Assembly (NCBI GenBank): GCA_944385035.1
Contig: CALWVV010000010.1
Span: 29,009-93,008 of the forward strand
DNA length: 64,000 nucleotides
Direction of reading: 5' to 3'
Origin: an uncultured Oscillospiraceae bacterium
Lineage (GTDB): Bacteria > Bacillota > Clostridia > Oscillospirales > Oscillospiraceae
Shown: positions 59,707-64,000 of the stretch, in pieces
Position numbering within the stretch: position 1 is the first letter of the stretch
Layout: every line of letters begins with the position of its first letter
Made by a program: the position numbers and the translations under genes
Notes under the pieces: model-generated
What the model was told of the DNA's origin: nothing
The model's database searches: none
The model's input: the letters and a program-made list of their open reading frames with translations, nothing else

Positions 59707-59880
59707 CTACACACGGCAGCTATTTGAATCCTCTGTCCACAGATTTTCTTTCTCACGATTTTTATATTCTTCCTGCTCTTCAGAAGTTGCCGGCCGGATC
59801 ATGGCCTTTCCGCAGTCCGGGCAGGTATCCTCAGATGTTCTAAGGAACAGGTAATGACAATTATCACAGGCATATAGCAT
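59707..59880 (-). CDS. 57-residue zinc-ribbon protein
   Basis: Starts MLYACDNCHYLFL, followed by TCPDCGKAM, giving two CxxC knuckles of a zinc ribbon, and a charged tail (SEEQEEYKNREKENLW). GAGG lies ten bases before the ATG. It is transcribed outward, against the other element genes. Rubredoxin-like single-metal binding is possible; a DNA/RNA-binding or regulatory role is more likely in this context. No other gene seen between 59439 and 59962. Confidence 0.6.
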   Translation of the reverse strand: MLYACDNCHYLFLRTSEDTCPDCGKAMIRPATSEEQEEYKNREKENLWTEDSNSCRV

Positions 59881-59962
59881 TTCAATCAGGCCTCGCTTTC
59901 GTGTTTACCAGTGTAGCACGGAGCGGGGCTTTTTTCAATCTATCAGGAGGGAGGCCGGCGAG

Positions 59963-61030
59963 ATGAAGTGCCTGCTCAAATATCAATGGGTCAAACTACC
60001 CCGCAATCAGCTTCCGCCCGGCAAGGGCATTATGGGCTCTTGGGCTCGATTGGCCTCCCGTGCAGCCTTTAGGACTGGGCAGGCCCGGTACTGCGGTTAC
60101 ACCAACAAAGTGAGTGCCGGGGGCTGGGCAGGCGGCATCGTCGGTCTGAAGAGTATCCTGGCAATCAAACGTCGGCGGCAGGCCCTTGAACATATGGACA
60201 CTCTGGCTGACCTCGGTTATATTACCTACTCACTGGACACAAAAACAAAGAAACTGACCTATCAAGTCACAGATTGGGTCGTAAGATGCTCTGGCGAGCC
60301 CTGTATGGGCCGTGAGGCGGTTTATGCGACAGAGGGGTATGGATTCCTCTGCCTGCCCAGAAACGTCACACAGAGGCTTGCAGAGCGGCATTATCAATTT
60401 GCTGAGGCAGACGCATGGCTCGACCTCTGGTGCCACACAGTGTGGCAGGAGTCCAGCAATGCGTTTTCCTTCTCGGCGCCGGCTGTTCAGTTTGGGCAGT
60501 ACGGCGCTGTTTTGACATTGGAATCCCTTGGCAGGCGTTGGGGATGGGAAAAGACGAAGGTCTGGCGCTTTTTCAGAAAACATGCGGATGCCTTCCCGCT
60601 GTATAAGCTGCCAGGCGCTTTCGGCTGCCTCATCTTCAATGCAGTCTATCCGACTGGAGAACAATTCACCTTGCCGTCCCAGGACAAAGTCGAGCGCATT
60701 TTGAGAGAAATACGCACAAAAGACGGGAATACGCACGAAAACCAGCAGAGCGACCATGCCCGCATCTGCAAACTGGTCGCTTGGTACAGTCGTGCAGTGC
60801 TGCCCCGGGAACAAGAGGAGTGCCGTGTTGCATCTGAGGACTGCTATATTACGCGCGCGTATTTTTCTCTGGGTAAGATTTTAGAGTATGTTAGGGAGGA
60901 CTGCCAAGGGATATCTCCAGCGACGCCAAATTTTGAATTATTCCGCGGAACCTTGCCACGGGCCGGGCCTGCGGATCAGGATGATGGAGGTATTGAAAAT
61001 GGCAGATTTGAAGGCATCCCTCTGTGGTGA
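59963..61030 (+). CDS. mobile-element replication-type HTH protein
   Basis: A 355-residue soluble protein. It begins MKCLLKYQWVKLPRNQLP and has a first winged-helix-like part (about 65-110, ALEHMDTLADLGYITYSLD) and a second near residues 185-225 (LGRRWGWEKTKVWRFFRKH), the pattern of replisome-organiser or replication-initiator proteins that read DNA with tandem HTH domains. I know similar proteins from clostridial conjugative elements, but the exact role is not established. GGAGGGAGG before ATG 59963. Its last 32 bases overlap the next gene. Confidence 0.6.
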   Translation: MKCLLKYQWVKLPRNQLPPGKGIMGSWARLASRAAFRTGQARYCGYTNKVSAGGWAGGIVGLKSILAIKRRRQALEHMDTLADLGYITYSLDTKTKKLTYQVTDWVVRCSGEPCMGREAVYATEGYGFLCLPRNVTQRLAERHYQFAEADAWLDLWCHTVWQESSNAFSFSAPAVQFGQYGAVLTLESLGRRWGWEKTKVWRFFRKHADAFPLYKLPGAFGCLIFNAVYPTGEQFTLPSQDKVERILREIRTKDGNTHENQQSDHARICKLVAWYSRAVLPREQEECRVASEDCYITRAYFSLGKILEYVREDCQGISPATPNFELFRGTLPRAGPADQDDGGIENGRFEGIPLW

Positions 61031-61625
61031 ACTGCCGAATCAGGATAGTGCGATCCCCCAGGAGCAGCTGCGCGCCTTGCTGGAGCGCAGGGGGATCGTG
61101 GGAGATCCGGACATCCCCAATGCGAAAGCCCGGCTTGCGGAGCAGGAGCTTCGCCGGAATATGTACCATAACACCCAGGTCATGCTCAAGCACTACCGGG
61201 ACATCGTCTGGGCCTTGGAATGCTTCCCCAGTGAAGTCGCACAGGAGCTGGATCAGCCGCTGAAGGATCTGGACGCGCTGCTCAGCGTAGTGGACACGCA
61301 GGTGGCGCTGGGGAACGCGAAGTTGGAGCACCGCCTGCTCAGCATTCGGAAGTCCCGCCTGCTGCTGGACCGGATCAATGAGGCCCTGACGGTCCTGCGC
61401 CATAAGCCGGGCAACGGGGAGCTGATGTATAACATCATCTTCCAGACGTTCATCACGCCGGACAAGCCCAGCCATACGGATATCCTGTACCGGCTGGATA
61501 TCTCGGAGCGGCACTATTACCGGCTCCGCCAGCAGGCGGTCAACATCTTATCCATCCGGCTGTGGACGGCCCCGGCCGGCTGTCTGGATGCCTGGCTGGA
61601 GCTTTTGACGCTGCTGGAGGGGTGA
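60999..61625 (+). CDS. HTH protein, ArpU/sigma-like C-terminus
   Basis: A 208-residue helical protein. The C-terminal part (YRLDISERHYYRLRQQAVNIL) is a sigma region 4 / ArpU-like HTH; the N-terminal 130 residues are helical and charged. ATG 60999 has GGAGG eight bases upstream, inside the previous gene, so translation is coupled. Probably a regulator of element genes. A hairpin follows before the next gene. Confidence 0.6.
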   Translation: MADLKASLCGELPNQDSAIPQEQLRALLERRGIVGDPDIPNAKARLAEQELRRNMYHNTQVMLKHYRDIVWALECFPSEVAQELDQPLKDLDALLSVVDTQVALGNAKLEHRLLSIRKSRLLLDRINEALTVLRHKPGNGELMYNIIFQTFITPDKPSHTDILYRLDISERHYYRLRQQAVNILSIRLWTAPAGCLDAWLELLTLLEG

Positions 61626-61737
61626 TGTCCTACTCTGCGGCAGAAAAATGGCAGAAAATTGGCAAGGTCGGTGCGGATGACAAGGGGAGTGCAGATGTGC
61701 TATCCTGTTATCGTCCAAAACTGGACCTGACGGCAGG

Positions 61738-61784
61738 GAGCCGCCTTGAAGTGATTGAGAACAGTCGCTTCGAGGCGGCTCTTT
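61738..61784 (+). terminator. hairpin between regulator and pilin-like gene
   Basis: 14-bp stem GAGCCGCCTTGAAG / CTTCGAGGCGGCTC (one T-G pair), 16-base loop, then TTTG. A partial terminator or attenuator 31 bases ahead of the next start codon. Confidence 0.6.
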
Positions 61785-61815
61785 GCTGCAAATATGACGA
61801 AAAGGAGGGAAGCAA

Positions 61816-62208
61816 ATGGCAAAGGACGAGAGCAGGAGGGATCGCTGGGTGAAGGCGTCCCAGCGGCTGCGCAACGCTTTCCAGATGGCGGCGGTATCCT
61901 GTTACATGATGGTGCTGTTCGCCCAGCCGGCGGCTGCTGCGGACACCATGTGGACACGGTTCAGCACGATTATCGCAGATGTCTATGGCGAGCTGGTGGG
62001 CATCTCCACCATCGTGGCAGTGACTGCGGCTGCGGTGGCGCTGTTGGTGCGGATGATCTCCCGCAATGAGCGGGCCGTCGCAGAGGCGACCAGTTGGCTG
62101 AAGAGAATCGTCGTGACCTGGATCGTGCTCAATACCCTGGGCTTTGTGGTCGCCTACCTGCAGCCGCTGATCCAGGGCGGACAGTACACGCCGTCGACTA
62201 CTCCCTGA
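61816..62208 (+). CDS. VirB2/TrbC-like pilin or channel protein
   Basis: A 130-residue membrane protein. A basic N-terminus, a hydrophobic segment ending AQPAAAAD that resembles a signal peptide cleavage site (about 43), then two helices (about 58-80 and 95-115). This size and layout fit the TrbC/VirB2 group, the pilin or channel subunit of type IV secretion. AAAGGAGGGA before ATG. First of three surface-related genes of the element. Confidence 0.6.
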   Translation: MAKDESRRDRWVKASQRLRNAFQMAAVSCYMMVLFAQPAAAADTMWTRFSTIIADVYGELVGISTIVAVTAAAVALLVRMISRNERAVAEATSWLKRIVVTWIVLNTLGFVVAYLQPLIQGGQYTPSTTP

Positions 62209-62248
62209 TTCCAGAAAGAGCAAAATCAAACCTGAGGAGGATATGTCA

Positions 62249-63214
62249 GTGAAGAACAAAATCTTATCTCTCACCGCATCGCTCCTGCTTTTGACCATGC
62301 TGACGCTGCCTGTAGGTGCGGTCAGCGTGGATGTTACGGATCCGGACGCTATGCTCCCAGTCGACATTATTCTCGACCAGGAGAACAAAGAGATCCGCAA
62401 GGTGTATGATCTCTCGCCCAACACCGACCCCTCCACGCTCCCCATGGGGCAGTTTGAGCGGGACGGCCTCCTGTATACCTGCACCGATGTGCTGCGGGAG
62501 GTCATCATCGGCAGTGAGACGCAGGTCATCACCCAGGAGGAAAAGGTGGACAGCGACAAAAAGGACATGGACACGATTTTGTCCCTGCTGCCCCAGGAGA
62601 AAGAGGTCACCACGGAAGAGGGGTTTACCGGCACCCTCACGCTGGATCTGGACAGCATCAAGACCGAAGCGGCCGGGTATGGCAGCAGCACCCAGCCAGT
62701 CACAGCCACCAGGACCTACCCCAATCTTGCAAACCAGGACCTCAACCATCTGCCGAAAAGCATCACTGAGGGCGGACGGACCCTGACGCTCCAGGATGTC
62801 CAGTGGCAGACGGACAACACCTACAACGCCGATGACTATGAGATCGGGGATCGTTTTACTGCTGTCTGCACCTACGGCGGGAGCAAAACAGTCAGTTATG
62901 TGACGGGCTATACCACCACAGCCAACTACTCAGGTGAGGTCTACCGCACCGGGGTCACAGTGATCCGCTACACCGTCATTTTCACCGGCACGCCGATGGA
63001 GCCTGTTGCGGAGGAGCAGTCTCAAAGCGGCGGCCTCAACTGGCTCATGGTGGCCCTGCCCGCGCTGGCGGCTCTCGGCGCCGGTACCGGAGGAACATAC
63101 TTTTTCATGAAACGGAAGGAGCGAAAGATGTATGAGGAACTGGCTGAAAGCAACGATGCTGCTGCTGGCCGTCACAGCGATGATGGCGACCCCGGCGCTG
63201 GCGGCGGAGTATGA
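62249..63214 (+). CDS. element-encoded cell-surface protein
   Basis: A 321-residue exported protein: signal peptide 1-25 (LLTMLTLPVGAVS), a mostly beta-rich extracytoplasmic part, a C-terminal membrane helix near 270-288 (LMVALPALAALGAGTGGTYFFM) and basic KRKERK tail. No LPxTG motif seen. GTG 62249 is chosen, with GAGGAGG eight bases upstream; ATG 62243 is too close. Its last 83 bases overlap the sortase gene, so the two are coupled. Possible mating-pair or adhesion factor. Confidence 0.6.
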   Translation: MKNKILSLTASLLLLTMLTLPVGAVSVDVTDPDAMLPVDIILDQENKEIRKVYDLSPNTDPSTLPMGQFERDGLLYTCTDVLREVIIGSETQVITQEEKVDSDKKDMDTILSLLPQEKEVTTEEGFTGTLTLDLDSIKTEAAGYGSSTQPVTATRTYPNLANQDLNHLPKSITEGGRTLTLQDVQWQTDNTYNADDYEIGDRFTAVCTYGGSKTVSYVTGYTTTANYSGEVYRTGVTVIRYTVIFTGTPMEPVAEEQSQSGGLNWLMVALPALAALGAGTGGTYFFMKRKERKMYEELAESNDAAAGRHSDDGDPGAGGGV

Positions 63215-63920
63215 GTTTGACGACTCGGACGGCCCCATGTATGCTCCGCCCACCTCCGTTGACCAGGTGATCGTGGTTGGCGGAGGGGTGACGGAGAGCA
63301 GTAACATCGACCGCAGCAAGAATACCGCCGTCATTGCGCCGCCCTTCGGCAGTCCGGAGTCCTATCTGCCTGGTGCCGGCACGACACTGATCCCCCAGTC
63401 CGGAACATCAACTGGCAGCAGCACCATCAGCGGTGAAACAATCTACCTGCCGCCGGCGTCCTACGATGAAAGCACTCCGGCCGCGGATACCAGCCTGAGC
63501 AGCAACAAGTTCACCCTCCCGGACGGCCTCTTTTATGAGGACGGCAGCCTGGGCCGGCTGAAGATCCCCTCTCTGGGGCTTTCCGTCAAGGTGTATGAGG
63601 ACGAAAGCCTGGAGAGCCTTGCCAAAGGCGCCGGGCATTTCAAATCCACCTCCTGCTGGGACGGCAATGTTGGGCTTGCGGGCCATAACAGAGGTGTGGC
63701 CAACCACTTTGGACAGATCCACACCCTGGAGGACGGCGACAAGATCACTTACACCACGAAGCTCGGCACGCGCACCTATGAGGTGTTCTATGTGGGGCAG
63801 ATTGAAGAAACGGATTTCTCCCGCCTGGGCCGGAGCAGCGAGAATATGATCACGCTGATCACCTGTGTCCGAAATGTGCCGGAGATGCGCTGGTGCGTGC
63901 AGGCCCGGGAGATCACCTGA
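63132..63920 (+). CDS. sortase family transpeptidase with signal peptide
   Basis: A 262-residue sortase. Signal peptide at 1-25 (LLLAVTAMMATPALAAE), a linker of about 110 residues rich in Ser/Thr/Pro, and the sortase domain about 138-262. Catalytic His in VGLAGHNRG, Cys in LITLITCVRN and Arg in EMRWCV. Unlike most sortases it has a cleavable-looking signal and no other helix, so it may be released. Substrate unknown. AAGGAG ten bases before ATG, inside the preceding gene. Confidence 0.82.
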   Translation: MRNWLKATMLLLAVTAMMATPALAAEYEFDDSDGPMYAPPTSVDQVIVVGGGVTESSNIDRSKNTAVIAPPFGSPESYLPGAGTTLIPQSGTSTGSSTISGETIYLPPASYDESTPAADTSLSSNKFTLPDGLFYEDGSLGRLKIPSLGLSVKVYEDESLESLAKGAGHFKSTSCWDGNVGLAGHNRGVANHFGQIHTLEDGDKITYTTKLGTRTYEVFYVGQIEETDFSRLGRSSENMITLITCVRNVPEMRWCVQAREIT

Positions 63921-63928
63921 CAGTATTT

Positions 63929-63957
63929 TTGCAAAACTGACCTCTTTTCGATGTAAT
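63929..63957 (+). promoter_or_regulatory. candidate promoter behind the sortase gene
   Basis: TTGCAA (63929-63934), 17-bp spacer, TGTAAT (63952-63957), ahead of a new start codon. Confidence 0.4.
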
Positions 63958-63989
63958 TAAGTCAAATATCAAGAAAAGGGGGAATCAGT

Positions 63990-64000
63990 ATGCGTAAACT
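63990..64000 (+). CDS. start of next element gene (partial)
   Basis: ATG CGT AAA CT after AAAAGGGGGAATCAGT, a good ribosome-binding site. Only three codons are inside the window, so no product can be named. Confidence 0.6.

Larger units (their letters stand above)
59445..64000 (+). mobile_element. left part of an integrative/conjugative-type element
   Basis: From just behind lysS to the window end the gene set changes to mobile-element functions: four TTTTACACC repeats, zinc-ribbon protein, replication-type HTH protein, ArpU-like protein, pilin-like protein, cell-surface protein and sortase, all in tight order. The downstream remainder, the integrase and the right end are outside the window, so boundary and type are inferred. 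The lysS 3' end is the likely integration site. Confidence 0.55.

Overview
The window looks like the chromosome of a spore-forming, anaerobic, GC-rich clostridium, most likely an Oscillospiraceae-type gut bacterium near Flavonifractor, Pseudoflavonifractor or Intestinimonas. The lineage is inferred from gene content and base composition, not from a marker gene. The evidence is a complete six-gene Rnf complex, a Rex redox repressor, an NfnAB-type bifurcating transhydrogenase, the spoIIGA-sigE sporulation pair, LL-diaminopimelate aminotransferase, a cysteine T-box and a biotin-dependent carboxyltransferase. I see no rRNA, tRNA or CRISPR array.

Layout. 0-13.3 kb: small unknown genes, dapL, a LysR regulator, a frameshifted XRE/zinc-ribbon regulator, a T-box-controlled cysE-cysS pair, an M19 dipeptidase, a MerR-RDD fusion membrane protein and Tex. 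13.4-14.1 kb: an almost gene-free stretch with a near-consensus promoter, very small reading frames and two strong terminators. 14.2-24.4 kb: carboxyltransferase/biotin carrier, rmlA, a flavodoxin-ferredoxin fusion, asparaginase, a surface 5'-nucleotidase, nfnAB and an ATPase. 24.4-31.4 kb: rqcH, mrnC, comEC, holA and rnmV housekeeping genes. 31.4-36.8 kb: a PadR-controlled operon of four tandem DUF2812 membrane proteins. 37-42.4 kb: spoIIGA-sigE, an alanine symporter, rex translationally coupled to an S-layer-homology protein, and a 48-residue Cys/Asn/Gly-rich peptide. 42.5-47.7 kb: rnfCDGEAB. 47.7-59.4 kb: a RodA/FtsW protein, tsaE-tsaB-upp, a MATE exporter, a YbaK deacylase, a thioesterase, a LysM-GH18/amidase pair, a DUF4349 lipoprotein and greA-lysS. 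59.45 kb to the end: the start of an integrative/conjugative-type element sitting directly behind lysS, with four 9-bp direct repeats, a zinc-ribbon protein, a replication-type protein, a pilin-like protein, a surface protein and a sortase. The element runs off the window.

How the genes fit together. Rnf converts reduced ferredoxin/NAD+ redox energy into an ion gradient, NfnAB balances ferredoxin, NADH and NADPH, and Rex senses NADH/NAD+. The T-box ties cysteine synthesis and charging to uncharged tRNA-Cys. The PadR operon has its operator at the start of its own promoter. Several genes (greA, the MATE exporter and possibly rnf) lie behind leader hairpins that look like conditional terminators. 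The most unusual loci are the PadR/DUF2812 array, the greA leader with mutually exclusive hairpins, the MATE exporter behind a terminator with no room for its own promoter, the small-peptide locus at 13.4-14.1 kb, and the lysS/mobile-element junction with its apparently secreted sortase.
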